In this document: one piece after another, positions 1 through 11,654 of the stretch | Layout of the letters: the number at the start of each line of letters is the position of its first letter | Position numbering within the stretch: position 1 is the first letter of the stretch | From: Balanoglossus misakiensis | Taxonomy: Eukaryota > Hemichordata | Reading direction: 5' to 3' | Length of the DNA stretch: 64,000 nucleotides | Assembly (NCBI GenBank): GCA_040954595.2 | Contig: CM082577.2 | Coordinates: 13,578,001-13,642,000 of the forward strand | Position numbers and translations under genes: made by a program | The notes under the pieces: generated by a model | Seen by the model: the letters and a program-made list of their open reading frames with translations, nothing else | Told to the model about the DNA's origin: nothing | The model's database searches: none

Positions 1-1795
1 TTCCTTTTAGTAAATGTTTACAACAGTTGTTAATGTTGCCTGAAGTATGGGAACATGTACAGCATCCTCATGTGTCATCTGATGACTCTTTCATGAATGA
101 CATCTGTGACAGAGACTTTGTAAGAAATCATCCTCTATTTCTGAATGACAATCGATCACTTCAGATTGTTCTGAATTGTGATGATTTGGAAATTGTTAAC
201 CCAGTGGGCAGTTAAAAAGCACAAACTGACGGTTTTCTATTTCAGTTTGGCAAATATTCCCCCCCGAGTACAGATCTAAACTTCATGCAATTCAACTTCT
301 GGCAGTATGTAAATCAAAAGATATCAGAAATGCTGATTCAGAAAGAAAGTTGCTCTCTGATTTTATAGACACAATGATTGAGATGGGAAATGACGGCCTA
401 GAAATGGACCTACATGGTGAAAAACATGTCATGGTTTCTGCAGATACTTTGGCAGCAAATTGGCTAGGGAAATTTAAGGAGGGGGTTTCATTTGCCCTGA
501 AAAATTGCAGAAGATGTGAAGTGGAGGCTGCAAACCTGAAGCATGTGTTTGATGAAAGGCAAGTTGTGTTAAGAAATAGAGAGACACACATGGAAAGATG
601 TAATGACCTTTCGGAAATGAGTAAAAAGGCGAGGATATACTGGAGTAAGTTGTGGGGAGTAAATGGTTCTAGTGAACTTTTGAAGATAAGGCAGTTTGAT
701 TTGCTTTCTGGCCTTGTTCAAGATCCAATGCATATTCTGTTGGAAGGAGTTGTCCAACATGAGCTGTCCCTTGCTCTCATTAGATTTATATATGTGCAAA
801 GACTGTTCACAATTAGTTGGTTGAATACAGCAGTTAGAGGATTTCCATATTCATATTTGCATATTCGATCAAAACCAGAGTCAATAGAGAAGAAACACAT
901 TGATGGCTGTGGAACAATCAAGCAGAGTGCCTCAGCTATGCTCACCTTAGTGCATACTCTTCCTATCATTATTGGGCATCGAATACCCGTTGGTGACATT
1001 TATTGGCAAAATATGTTGCGTCTGATACAAATTGTACTGTTTTGTACATCATCATATTGTACAAGAGAAACAGCAATGTATTTGAAAAATCTTATTGCTG
1101 AGTATCTGTACAATTTTAAGTCTTTGTATTCCAAAGCATCATTCATCCCTAAAATGCATTATATGGTGCACCTTCCTTCCCAAATGTTGATGTATGGACC
1201 ACTTCGACACCATTGGTGCATGAGATTTGAAGGCAAAAATGGTTATTTTGCAAATAAGAGGTATAAGAACTTCAGAAATATTCCACTGACATTAGCAACT
1301 CGCCATCAAATATACATGGCATACATGCAGGCTGGTTATGATGGTGGACGGTCAGGTTCGTTTTTGTATGGAGGTGACACAGTGGGTCCTGGTGTTGAAG
1401 TTAGTTTTAGGGAAGTGTATCCAGAGTTGCTCCATCCATTCTCTCAGATGACAATGATTGATGTTGATAGAGTGTATCAAACTTCACATGTCTCAATTCA
1501 CGGTAATGATTACTATAGGGGTTGTGCTCTGGTAATTGATTATTGTGATGATATACCAGTATTTTGTATATTACTTGATGTAGTTGTGCTGGATCATGTG
1601 AAATATTTCATCCTTGAAGAAGTTGAAGCAGAATTTAATGGGCATATTTTAGCCTATGCAGTCAGCTCAGTAGACAGGAAGAAGATAGTCAGACATTCAG
1701 AATTAAAATTTAAGTGGCCCCTTAGTGTTTACACATACCAGGGTTCAGATGTTGTCATGAATACTAACAGTCACACATTCATAAACCCATTTTAA
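1..1795 (+). pseudogene. Tnp2/CACTA-like transposase relic, 5' end outside the window
   Basis: A long frame runs 350-1795, and an upstream frame at about 33-214 carries PEVWEHVQHPH, FVRNHPLF and LEIVNPVGS. In the long frame I see DPMHILLEGV (about residue 125), HYMVHLP (about 270) and GPLRHHWCMRFE (about 283-294). That order resembles Tnp2-type transposases followed by a DUF4218-like segment in CACTA/EnSpm-type elements. The frame changes near 207-215 and again in the C-run near 260, so the copy is broken. It probably once encoded a cut-and-paste transposase. The family assignment is by motif only, and the element ends were not found. Confidence 0.55.
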
Positions 1796-1979
1796 AACCT
1801 TTGTTGATATACATTTCTCATGTTCAATGCACCAGTTTCATGAGATATGGTAGTGGGGACCAACAGTCTATAGTTACATAAAGAATGCATTTCATTCCAA
1901 TAAGCAATATGCCATTTTGCCAGATGACAATACTTAACAAAGTACTCCTAATTTGAATGTTATTGTGTGTTAGCTCACA

Positions 1980-2393
1980 ATGCCAGTGTTCAAAGTATGG
2001 AATGCAGGAAGGACAGTGAAAAAGGCTGTAGTTGCAACGAATCTGTCTGAAATCAAAGAAAAAGGTGAGCTGTTTTAATTTTCTTATTGTATCGTAGAAG
2101 TAATACTTATCAATTACTTATGCTATAGCTTAGCTTAAAACCAGTAATCTCTTTAGGAGTTTCCTGTAGATTTAACATGTAAATTTACATCTAAATTCAA
2201 CTAAAATGATTTCTAAAGAGTGTTCTCTTTATTTGCAGGGGCACAGAAAGTTCTCTTGCCTCCTTGTGTTCATCCTATGGACATAACTGTAGTTCTGGAG
2301 GAAGATGGTACCATCATAGATGAAGACGACATCCTCTTGGAACTTGGTGGCAAAACTTTGCTCCTGTTCACGTATGTTCAATACGCTGGATAA
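1980..2393 (+). CDS. Stand-alone CIDE-N domain protein, two exons, 79 aa
   Basis: Exon 1 is 1980-2064 (ATG start), the intron 2065-2238 begins GTGAGC and ends TTTGCAG, and exon 2 is 2239-2393 ending TAA. The splice preserves frame. The product starts MPVFKVWNAGRTVKKAVVAT and contains VVLEEDGTIIDEDD followed by a TLLLF strand, the diagnostic core of the CIDE-N (CAD) fold of DFF40/DFF45 and CIDE proteins. In that family the domain mediates homo- and heterotypic polymerisation in apoptotic DNA fragmentation or lipid-droplet control. Here the domain is nearly the whole protein, with no nuclease or CIDE-C part downstream before the next element. It could be an exon fragment of a larger gene, a truncated copy or a real mini-gene. 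Confidence 0.72.
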
Positions 2394-3009
2394 TGTCAAC
2401 TGAGTTCTACACATGCTCAGAAAAAATAAGCATAATTCTTGGGTCATGACCTAGATAGATGACGTATTGTGTGTAAATACAAAGGAACGGCCCATAGAAA
2501 CCGTCCCGCCCCTTCATGTTTCCCCGGACTTTCTGCCAATAAATTTGTACCATTAAATGTCAATAATCTGTCAAACTATCCATATATGTCTATATTTTTC
2601 GCATAATTAGCTGTATGGGTGGTTCCAAATCCAAAACGCGCGAAATTTTGACTTTGCGGTCGTCGAGCCTAGTCCGTGTCAGACAGACGCTCAGGCTGGG
2701 TGACGACATCTGTTTCACAGGTTACGTAAAAAATAATCGTATTTTAAACAATTTTCTTGAGTTTTACTAGACATTTGGTTTTCAACAAACGTTTCTTCAT
2801 CAATTACATTTTTATTTTATGAATTAGTTCTCTGAGGCTAATTTTATTTTCATTGCTCTCCCGATAAAAACATTTTTTTTGCGATCGTAGGAGACGCCCG
2901 TTGCTAGGGACGCCATTTCATTTTTCGCTGTCAGTGATCGCATTTTGTTGTTTGATAGGGTACTTTCGCTTTATTTTGGGGGTTCGATTTTAGGTTGTGA
3001 TAGAAAATA

Positions 3010-3965
3010 ATGATGTTTGGTTTAGAATTCCATAGATTTTGTTTGAGTAAATTGTGTAGAATTTGTGGGGGGAGAGCCCAAAGTTCATTGAGTTCATTAC
3101 AAGGAAAATCGCCCAAGCAATGTTCTGTTTATGTCAACGAAATATCAGTTTTTGGGGTTGATATTTCGAATGATGAAACAGATGTACATCCCTCAAACTT
3201 GTGTTACCTATGTTACAAAAAATATGTAACAATGCAAATTTTTATGGTACCAGTGATCAGTGGGTGGGCCATCCTAGGGTTGGGTCCTGTAGTATATGTG
3301 AGATGTTTACAAAACAAAGTAAGGGTGGGAGACCAAAAAAAAATAAAAGGGGAAGGCCACCAACTTATAAGAAAGGGGAGGGGGAATATACTATCAATTC
3401 TGGGGAGGGGTCAATTTTGACAAATGAGGGGTTGGAATATCTAACAACACAAGCCAGGGCTTCACAGACATTTCATTGTCCAGAAAACTTCAATCCAATG
3501 CTAACTGAAAATGATGTTAAGTGTAGTGTGTGTTTGTCTTTGTTCAATTGTCCATTGGAAAGTCCTTGTGAACATGTCTGATGTAGTGAGTGTCTAATCA
3601 AGGTATTCAAAACTGAAAATATGTCATGTATTCGTTGTCCTTGTTGTAGTCAGTCGGTCTCATGTTTTTCTGTTCGTCCAGCTAAACGTTATTTTCTTAA
3701 TATTTTGTGTTCTCTTCCAATGGAATGTCTTAATTGTAAACAAACTGTTGTCCTTGATTCTGTGTCGCAGCATGTCTGTCCCCAAAGACCAAAGCCTGTC
3801 CCCAATGTCACAAATACTGAAAGTACAATTACCGCCAATATTTTACAAAGGCCACCAGACTTGCCACTCACTCCTGCATTGGAAAAGGTGGCAACTCATC
3901 TTCTTAAAACAAAACTTCACCAGTCAACTGATGGTAAGACTGCTGTTTACAAAACTGGCGGACCG
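3010..3965 (+). pseudogene. Exon 1 of RAG1-like gene: RAG1 N-terminal zinc region with RING, broken
   Basis: The reading starts at ATG 3010. In order I see LCRICGG, VHPSNLCYLCYKK, then CSICEMF, a basic GGRPKKNKRGRPP stretch resembling an AT-hook, a C3HC4 RING (CSVC, CEHV, CSEC, CPCC) and a C2HC-like finger (MECLNC to HVC). The same order (LCRICG, HP-C-C, C-IC, RING, finger) occurs in the non-core part of vertebrate RAG1. The exon is damaged: one A is missing from the A-run near 3216-3222, which changes frame, and TGA at 3579-3581 sits inside the RING just before CSEC. The donor GTGAGT begins at 3966. In RAG1 this region is a zinc-binding, ubiquitin-ligase and dimerisation module; here only the pattern is seen. 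Confidence 0.75.
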
Positions 3966-4163
3966 GTGAGTTTCACTTTCAATATCATAATCATAATTGC
4001 GTGTATGGCATGTTTACATTAACCCTTTCAATTCAAAATGAAACTGGAACATTTGTTTGATTTCAATAAAATGTAAAATTCTAAATTTGTGAGCTGCCAG
4101 TACTCAAACAACGAAGCATCAAGATAAGAAATAGTAATTTTATTGTCTTTAATGATTTTCAAG

Positions 4164-7100
4164 AATCTTGTTGTGATGCACACTCCACAACCAAGAAAAT
4201 CATCAGAGCAGGCAACAAGGACTACCATCAGACAAAGGTCCAGGTATCTGGAAGAAGAAAGGGACATAATTAGTAAGGGCAGTACAAACCAGCAGCACAG
4301 AGATGAGATACAAGTGGCATCAAAGCAACAAAGAATAGATCAAATATTTGACAAAATACCAAGAACAAGAGTGAGTCATGAGGAGATGCTCTCATTGAAA
4401 GCGGATAGGGATCTCATGGAATTCCAACAGAAAACTGAAAAGGTAGGTTGATAGCTATGTCACAAGTTATTGCTAATCAAATGTCACAATTTCATGCATA
4501 CAGCTGCTTATAGTAATACATATAAAAATTATAATGATTGTCTTACAAGTCTTACATTCTTTTTATTTTATATCAAACTCAGATGGTTCAACCAATGGGG
4601 TGTAAAAACAGCTGGAGAAGGCAAGATTAGACAAGTAAAGGAAGACATCGTCGGAGAAAACATTCTTGCTGAAAATCTTCCTTTTAGGTTTACAGATGAG
4701 AATGGACACAAACAGATGAAGCTGGCACCATGGATATGTGTGGATGACTTACCCTTGAGGGTCATCAAACAATTGGAAGAAAATGAGAAGTAAGTTTGAA
4801 ACAATATAATTTCTTTTTCTTAGACTGACCATGAATTTATCTATGACAGAAATGAAAATTTGGCATCACTCGCTAAATATACAAACAATGTGTGAGGTAT
4901 TGACTTGTTAGTATTAAGTAATCTGCCATTCCGCCACAATGGTTGTTGTATCAGAATGAGGCTGGTCACATCCTGACAATTTTTCATTGATTTTAATATT
5001 TAAACACTATAAAAATCTGCCAGGGGTGGGACTGCTACATTTTGACACTGGTGAGGTTGATTGGCAAACAGGACATTGACTCATGCATAATACTTACCTT
5101 TCTATCTACGCTAAAAAAATATGAAGACATGGGGTCCATAGAGTCCTGGAAAATCCTGGAAAGTCCTTGAATTTGATAGTGTTCCTGGAAGGATGCAATT
5201 TACCCCAGAAATACCTGGAAAATAATCAATAAATAACAATGATTATTCATTGTGTTTATACAGATAATAGTATATGTAGGTCGTGTTAACTATATGATCT
5301 TACCGGTCAACACTTCTAAAAAATCAAGATGTTTGTTTAAATACTCCTGGAAAACTAGTTGGAAACTCCTGAAATGTTATTCGATACCAGATCTAAGAAC
5401 CTGGTGATGAGTAATTTAATTATGACATGTTCAATACTGAATGGTTTCCTGGTTTATTTTGTAGACTGAACAACCTGACATGGCATCACAACAAAATCCC
5501 AGCTAAAGAAATCTGGCTGAAAATCGGTGGTGACAAGGGAGGAGGAAGTTTTAAAGGCATGTTTCAATTGGCTAATGTGAATCGTCCAAACAATAAAAAC
5601 AACACAGTCGTCTTCTGTCTCTATGAAAGTGGGGACTGCTATTCGAATTTGTCCACAGCTATTGCAAGGTTCAAGGAGCAAATCAATCAACTGAAATCAT
5701 TAACCTGGAAGTAAGTTTATTTCTTAACATCAAACAAGTTTTGTGTAGAACTTCAATTATTTAAAGATATGTTATCAATACAATTTTGGAGTACATTGTA
5801 GTATGAGACAAAACACATATTTCTCACTAATGATGTTTTCTTTTATTTTGATTGGAATAGAGACAAAGCATTCCGAGTATTTGCTTTTGGCGACTACGAA
5901 TATCTTTGTAGAATGTATGGTCTCAGTGGTCCTAGTGGAAGGCATTTCTGCCTATGGTGCCTTGCCACACAAGAGGATGCCCAGACTGCAAGGCACCACA
6001 GGCAGATACCTCTAAGGACCCTGGCCCAATTGGAACAAGACCATGACAAGTTCAACACCCTGGGTAATGGCAAGTTAGCTAATGCAAAGAAGTACAATAA
6101 TGTCATACACAATGCCATCTTTGACATTGAAATATCACAGGTAATCACAATTACTGACTTCTAATTAATTTTCTCTTGTCCCTATCCAGTCGATACTGAT
6201 ATCTGTGGTTTTAATTTGACAATAATATTCACCAACGATTTAACCACTGTCTCTGTGCTTCCCTATATCAAAAGCAAGGATGATAAATTATACTATGAAT
6301 TTTACTGTTACAGGTGTGTGTACCGAGTCTTCATCTTGATCTGGGAATTTACCTGAGGTTTTATAACCTGATGGAGGCAGAAATAAATGCATTAGACAGG
6401 AAAATCGGGGTATACCTCGCTGAGTGCCATGCTGACACCAATGGGTACACCCCTGAGTTCCAACAATATGTACTAGCTATGGAAAAAGTTGCTGAAAAGC
6501 AAGAAGATTTACAGCAACTAAAGCTTCAGACTCAGAGTGACAATCTACAAAAAGAAATAGAACTACTGGTAAGAAATCATTATATGTACATGTATTGGCA
6601 TGGTATCTGTACGTAACTCATCCGAATATATACTGATGCCAGTGATTGTACCTAACAAATGAAATTCTGCTGAGAAAATGAACTTGTAAATCATACAAAT
6701 TTAATCCCTTTTTTATTATAGGAGAAGGCAATCAAGGACATGTTGGAGAACACCACATTGAAAGTCACAGCTGGCATACTAGCCCAAAAGCTCGACAGTG
6801 TACTCCAACAGATTGGCGTTCATAGACAGGCTTACCATGGAATGTCCTTTGTGGGAAACCATGTTCACAAGTGTTTGCAAGTAAGTTTCTTAGTGATAAC
6901 ATGATCTTACCTTGTAGAGTGAATGATGACAGACTGGACAGCTAGTTACCCTTTTCCAAGGCACCATAATATTAAAGTATAATAACAATCTGGTATTTGA
7001 GAATGAGAATGAGAATATACACATTAATGTATGTACATGGTAATGGAAATATAATATTATATTATTGATTATATGCTGACTTAAGTTTTGGGCAATTATA

Positions 7101-7824
7101 TCTTCTGAAATGATACTAAATAAACATATTATCTATCTACCTAGGATACCAATATCAACAAGTTGACTGATTCTATTCTGTGTGAAGTAGAAACAGTTTG
7201 TCCCAGTTTGGCTGCAGAAGCCCGTGCTGTATGTTTCAAATTTAACAGGCTATTCAAGTTACTTGCCAGGTGCCACAGTGGTTACAGCAAAGCTGAGAGT
7301 ATGGAAGCTGCTGAGATTGATGAATTAGGTAGGTAAAGTACAAATCAACACTTACCTTATTACCACATCCAAACTGGACCCCAGTTCCGAGAGAGTGTGA
7401 CGTAGAACAGGGGGTATATGGATTTTTGATCTGTCCTGTCCTATGTCACACACTATGTCACTAATTTCTATGTAATGTATTTGTTCACCTTACAGAAACA
7501 AATATTGACAGCTTGATGGCATATTACAGAGAATATTTTCCCAATGCAAGGATTTCCCCCAAACTACATATTTTGGAGGACCACACCACACAATTTATAA
7601 GATCTTGGAGATTTGGATGCGGCTTCCATGGAGAACAAGGTGGCGAGAGTGTGCATGCCGACATGAATAATATAACATCAAATATCAGAGGACTCAAGGA
7701 CCCTTTACAAATCGCCAAATCCATGCTGAAAGAGCACTGGGTACAGGTATCACCAACAACACTCCAACACAAACCACCAGTAAAAAAGAGAAAGTCTAGC
7801 GCATCTATGACTAGTGTTACATAG
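4164..7824 (+). CDS. RAG1-like transposase core, exons 2-9
   Basis: Exons are 4164-4442, 4583-4789, 5465-5710, 5861-6140, 6314-6568, 6722-6880, 7145-7328 and 7496-7824 (TAG stop), all with GT-AG borders. Exons 3-9 (about 550 codons) join in phase without a stop; only the 4442/4583 junction is one base out of phase. Candidate acidic residues are D at 5532-5534 (WLKIGGDKGGG), D at 6338-6340 (PSLHLDLGIYLRFYNL) and E at 7645-7647 (FHGEQGGESVHADM). A zinc-like CLWC to RHH stretch lies in exon 5. These match in order the D600, zinc region, D708 and E962 neighbourhoods of RAG1/Transib recombinases. The inferred role is DDE transposase cutting the element ends. Residue equivalence is by eye. Confidence 0.7.
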
Positions 7825-8122
7825 AACTGGTGTACGAAAAATTAATTGTAGTTCCTCACATAATACTTACCTTGCTGTCTCCGAGAGAAAGTCTACTAGC
7901 CAAATCCATGCTGAAAGAGCACTGGGTACAGGTATCACCAACAACACTCCAACACAAACCACCAGTAAAAAAGAGAAAGTCTAGCGCATCTATGACTAGT
8001 GTTACATAGAACTGGTGTACGAAAAATTAATTGTAGTTCCTCACATAATACTTACCTTGATGTCTCCGAGAGAAAGTCTACTAGTGCATCTATGACTAGT
8101 GTTGCATAATTAGAACTGTTGT
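7714..8122 (+). repeat. Tandem duplication of the RAG1-like gene's 3' end, period about 185 bp
   Basis: The block starting GCCAAATCCATGCTGAAAGA at 7714 recurs at 7899 almost identically, including the last coding codons, the stop and the downstream CTTACCTTG text. A third, shorter copy starting near CTAGTGCATCTATGACTAGT follows at about 8078. Only the first copy is joined to the open frame. Confidence 0.85.
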
Positions 8123-9388
8123 ATGAAAAATTAATTGTAGTTCCTCATGGCAATACTGTACTTACCTTGATGTGTCCGTGGACTCAGGACTCCGTGAATA
8201 TCTGCAAAGCAAAAGGAAGTATTAAAATAGTATGTAATATAGTGTGTAATATACTGTAGTGTGTGAAAGGAATATTAAACAAATTGTGATACCGTACCAC
8301 ATATGTGATAAACTGTACATTTGTAGTTTGTCTTTCTTTAACTTTGTTTAGCTTTTTGTATTACCTGTTAAATTAAAATATTACACAAGGTTGCACAGTT
8401 AAAAGTTCATGTGTTTGCTTTTAATTTTTACAACTGTCAATTAACCTACCTTAGTACCATCAGATACACAAGATCTAAATAAATGACTGCATCCATCAAC
8501 AGCATGGAATATTGAGATACATCTACATGTATGATTAGTGATTACACCATCATGAACATTTGAAAAAAAATGTGTTCTGAATGATAAAAAAAACAATAAT
8601 TCGTTCAAGTCTAAAAATAAACAGTAGAAATGTAGAAATACAGTTTTACTCGACCCTTCACTGTACTGGTTTACGATTGAACGGGCAATTACATCGTTTG
8701 CCAAAACGTTTACGTTTGTTGTGTTGATCAAACAATCGAAGGTCAAAATCACTTCCGGTTTATGCGTTAACGATCAGCCATTAAGCATGTTGCGTGATGA
8801 ACGTAAACATTGTGACCCGTAGTACTTTTCTGGGGCTTTTCCTCCATTGCGACTTCATTTAATAACATCTATTTTTATCCCTTGTACATTTTAACTCCCC
8901 CAAAAGACCAGACATAAGATCTGACATTGTATTTGACGTTCAAACCTGTACTTTGATGGAATGTCCTCCGTCTGCAAAAAATTAGCCGCACATGTTGTCT
9001 GGTCCAGTAGTAGCGACAGCTTACGTACTTTTAAATTTGATACCATTCTCATCGGGAAAAACTCAAGAAAATTGTATAATCTATGAATGAATTATCGATT
9101 TTCGTAAAATTAAAAAAAAATACCGTTGCCGTGTTTTCGGCGGTAAAAGACCAAATAAAACGGTTTAATCTTCCGGTTTTCGCTGTTAAGATTCCTCGAG
9201 ACGTGATCGGATCTAATTATTAATTCATATAACCCTAACCCCGAGAGAAACGTGAGTTTTTATTGGCTAAAATGAAGGGGGTCACCGTTGCTAACGTTCG
9301 TTGCTAGCCTAATTAGCATATGATCTCAGGGAAATTCTTGTTCCGTCATACGCATGTGCACTACTCAGTTGACGCATAGAACATACGT
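8123..9388. other. Non-coding 3' flank of the RAG1-like element
   Basis: No gene recognised. The stretch is AT-rich and holds the downstream inverted arm (9058-9075), a region of direct GGTTTTCG-type sequence near 9130-9185 and one short AACCCTAACCCC block near 9231. Minus-strand frames here show no domain. Confidence 0.5.
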
Positions 9389-9389
9389 G

Positions 9390-9990
9390 CGACCTAACTA
9401 CAAGGTATCTTCTGCAGATTTCGTCAGAAGTTTGATAAGCACCCGTATGACCGCGAGACGTGGAACAGGACAGCCTGTGAGCGATTGCAACTCGCTAGCA
9501 TCAAAGAGCATGAACAGACCGCCGCGCATCGAGACGCAGTTAGCCGTGAACTGGCGTCAGTAAGCAGTTCGAACATCGCAGAAGGTATGCAGCCAGAAGT
9601 AAAAAGCGACGCGATCACTTCAGCAGTTTAGAGGTCTTTATTTTTTTTAGCAAAACGCCGAATCCCACATACTACGAAATTTGAGCCCACTCTAGATTTA
9701 CTCACGCAATTCGGGTTGTCTGTGAAAGAAGATTTACGCGTCACTAAGAGTACAACGGTGAAGATACTGGTGTACTCGGACATTCGATCCGCAATATTTG
9801 CGTAGAACTGTCTATTTTACCTTCGGAAACGAGTCCGTGCTTCAGCTACACTGCCATTTTTATACGCCAAGGATGAGCCGAACAACGCAGCAGATGCCGT
9901 GAACGAGAGGTCAAATTTCAAGCATTGCGCGGAGAGTAGTCTACTGAAGCAGCCAGCCTTAGACTCCTGCGCGATCGTCAACTTGTTATG
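9390..9990 (+). pseudogene. ZNF862/C17orf113-like hAT transposase N-terminal relic, copy A
   Basis: In one frame the text reads FDKHPYDRE, then SIKEHEQTAAHRDAVSREL (TTF/BED-like zinc-finger tail), then after a TAG near 9628 FLAKRRIPHTT with EPTLDLLTQFGLS. That order matches the start of hAT-derived ZNF862/C17orf113-type proteins, in which a zinc finger precedes a (DUF4371-like) transposase. Several stops break it. It is a close copy of 15136-15720 and a more distant copy of 11655-12290. Confidence 0.5.
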
Positions 9991-10260
9991 CACCACGCGG
10001 ACTTTGTAATTGATGTTTCTTGTTATCACGAAGCTCACCCATATTTACAGAGTGTTGCCGTGTCCATTTACCACAGTTTGCTGTACCAGAGCCTTTTGCA
10101 AGTACACCATCAAAGACGATCACAGAGTCAAGAAGGGAAATCTCTCAAAGAGTTCAACCAGAGGGTTGTGATTATCCGAAGATAGATAATGGTGCATGTT
10201 CTTCAAACTTCAAAAGCAAAGAAATGACATCAAAACAGTGTCACAAGGTTTCCCTTCTAA

Positions 10261-10600
10261 GATCTATACGAGGAAAATGTATCCATGATGAAAGATCCGC
10301 GAGTTAAAGATAAAGCCGTTTGGAAGGCAATATCTGACAAACTTCGGCTATTCTGCTGACTCCTGACTGAAAATACCTTAATCTGAAGGCAACGTTTACA
10401 GCTAGAACAGACCACAACAACACCACCGGTAGTAGCAGGAAAAGTTGCCCATTCTATGACGAGTTTGCACAAATTTACAGCATGAGTCATTCTGTTCGCC
10501 CACCTCTGGTGCATGCAAATCGGAAGGAATTGAACGGAGGAGTGAAACTGAACGTCAAGATGGGACTGGTGTCGAAAATCAGAATGGAGCAGGAGATGGC
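10261..10600 (+). pseudogene. Myb/SANT-like DNA-binding ORF relic, copy A
   Basis: The frame from 10261 gives DLYEENVSMMKDPRVKDKAV followed by WKAISDKL, the start of a Myb/SANT-like (MSANTD/trihelix) domain. After a stop and frame change comes TDHNNTTGSSRKSCPFYDEF, its second half. Such ORFs usually accompany Harbinger-type and other DNA transposons and bind DNA. The copy is decayed. Its paralogue at 16015-16575 keeps a longer C-terminus. A broken zone with no recognised domain separates it from the hAT relic upstream. Confidence 0.5.
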
Positions 10601-11066
10601 AGTCGCTGTGATAAGAAATGTAACGTTCGATACTGCGTATCTGAACATTATAAATATTCATGAGCAAGGAAAGGGGCGAGTTTATTTTGCATATCAATAC
10701 CCATAGTAGAGCGCGAGCTCAATTCAAAATCATGTAAATAGATGACGTGCATACCATTAACCTTTAGTAGTCAGGAGACGCTTGATTTGTTTATATACCG
10801 TCATTTTAGAGAAATTGTCGACCTTTGTGAAAGTAGGAAGAAGAGATATATTGTGGGCTTTACCACAAGTTTGTAGCAACTTCGCATACAAATGATGATG
10901 ATGTGCAACGGACGGTCACAAGACGTCGATCAGTTCAGTGCTTGGTCTTTTTGCATCTACGCCAAGTAAAAGCACGAGTTTTACGCCGCCGAATAGTCGA
11001 TTGCTACCTTCACGGTTCGTAACAATGACATCGTTATGAGGTGTTTGTAGTATCGATCTCACTGGC
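10601..11066. other. Intergenic, nothing recognised
   Basis: No domain-bearing frame or structured repeat was seen here. Confidence 0.4.
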
Positions 11067-11303
11067 ATGCCAGCTCGGAGACGTCTGTTTCACTGCAGTT
11101 GTAAAACGCCCCTGTGTGAAAACATCAAAGGGATTGTGAACGCCACCGTATTCTCGCAATTACATTTTGTATGTAGGCAGTGTACAAGGATAGCGACGAC
11201 TTTGGCGAAATCGTTCACTGAATTTCAATGGAAGTTTAAGACAACCAAAGACAAGATTGTCGAAAAACACTATGTAACACCGAAGAAAAGGATTAAATTC
11301 TAG
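11067..11303 (+). CDS. Small Cys-rich ORF, possibly ZAD-like, 78 aa
   Basis: The ATG frame contains CSCKTPLC and, about 30 residues on, FVCRQCTR, then a basic tail ending TPKKRIKF. Paired cysteines around a hydrophobic spacer followed by a helix and a KR-rich end recall short ZAD-like zinc domains at the start of many invertebrate ORFs. The first cysteine pair is degenerate. No downstream exon was identified. It may be the first exon of a gene or a TE fragment. Confidence 0.28.
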   Translation: MPARRRLFHCSCKTPLCENIKGIVNATVFSQLHFVCRQCTRIATTLAKSFTEFQWKFKTTKDKIVEKHYVTPKKRIKF

Positions 11304-11650
11304 ATGGAACCAAACAGTACAAAAACATTATATTAAAGAAGATTGTCAGATTGATCAATGTGTAACCATAAGCATATGAGAAAGATTCAGTGTCTATACA
11401 CAGCAGTGTTATTGTTGACATTTTGATTTTAGTCTGGGCTAGAATGTACTTTTCAACAATAACAAGTTGACAGACTTAACACATTTACAGGCCAAAAGTT
11501 AAAAAGCTCTCAGGAGTAGAACAGGATTTTGCAATTGACACACAGAAGCTGAACGTGATGAAAAATGTGATCTTGTATAAATATGTTGACATTCACATAC
11601 ATTTAATTTTAGGTTTCTCTCAAGTATCCAAATTCTGGAGCAAGTACTTT
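11304..11650. other. Intergenic, nothing recognised
   Basis: AT-rich sequence without a supported gene or repeat. Confidence 0.4.
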
Positions 11651-11654
11651 CAGT

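Larger units (their letters stand above)
2748..9075 (+). mobile_element. RAG1-related DNA transposon (N-RAG-TP-like), putative extent
   Basis: A nine-exon RAG1-like gene (3010-7824) lies between two inverted 18-nt arms: ACAATTTTCTTGAGTTTT at 2748-2765 and its reverse complement at 9058-9075. Sequence around the arms is loosely similar in inverted orientation (TTACG and CCCGAT blocks). Elements joining a RAG1 N-terminal-like zinc region to transposase sequence were described in molluscs as N-RAG-TP. The arms may be subterminal rather than the true ends. I saw no CACAGTG-type heptamer at the borders and no target-site duplication. Confidence 0.4.

Noticed and set aside
2700-9100. Recombination signal-like CACAGTG heptamers at the RAG1-like element borders
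   Set aside because: None seen at matching positions by eye; nearby CACAGGT and CACAGTT are single chance matches.
9225-9245. Interstitial telomere repeat (AACCCTAACCCC)
   Set aside because: Fewer than two units; chance is likely.
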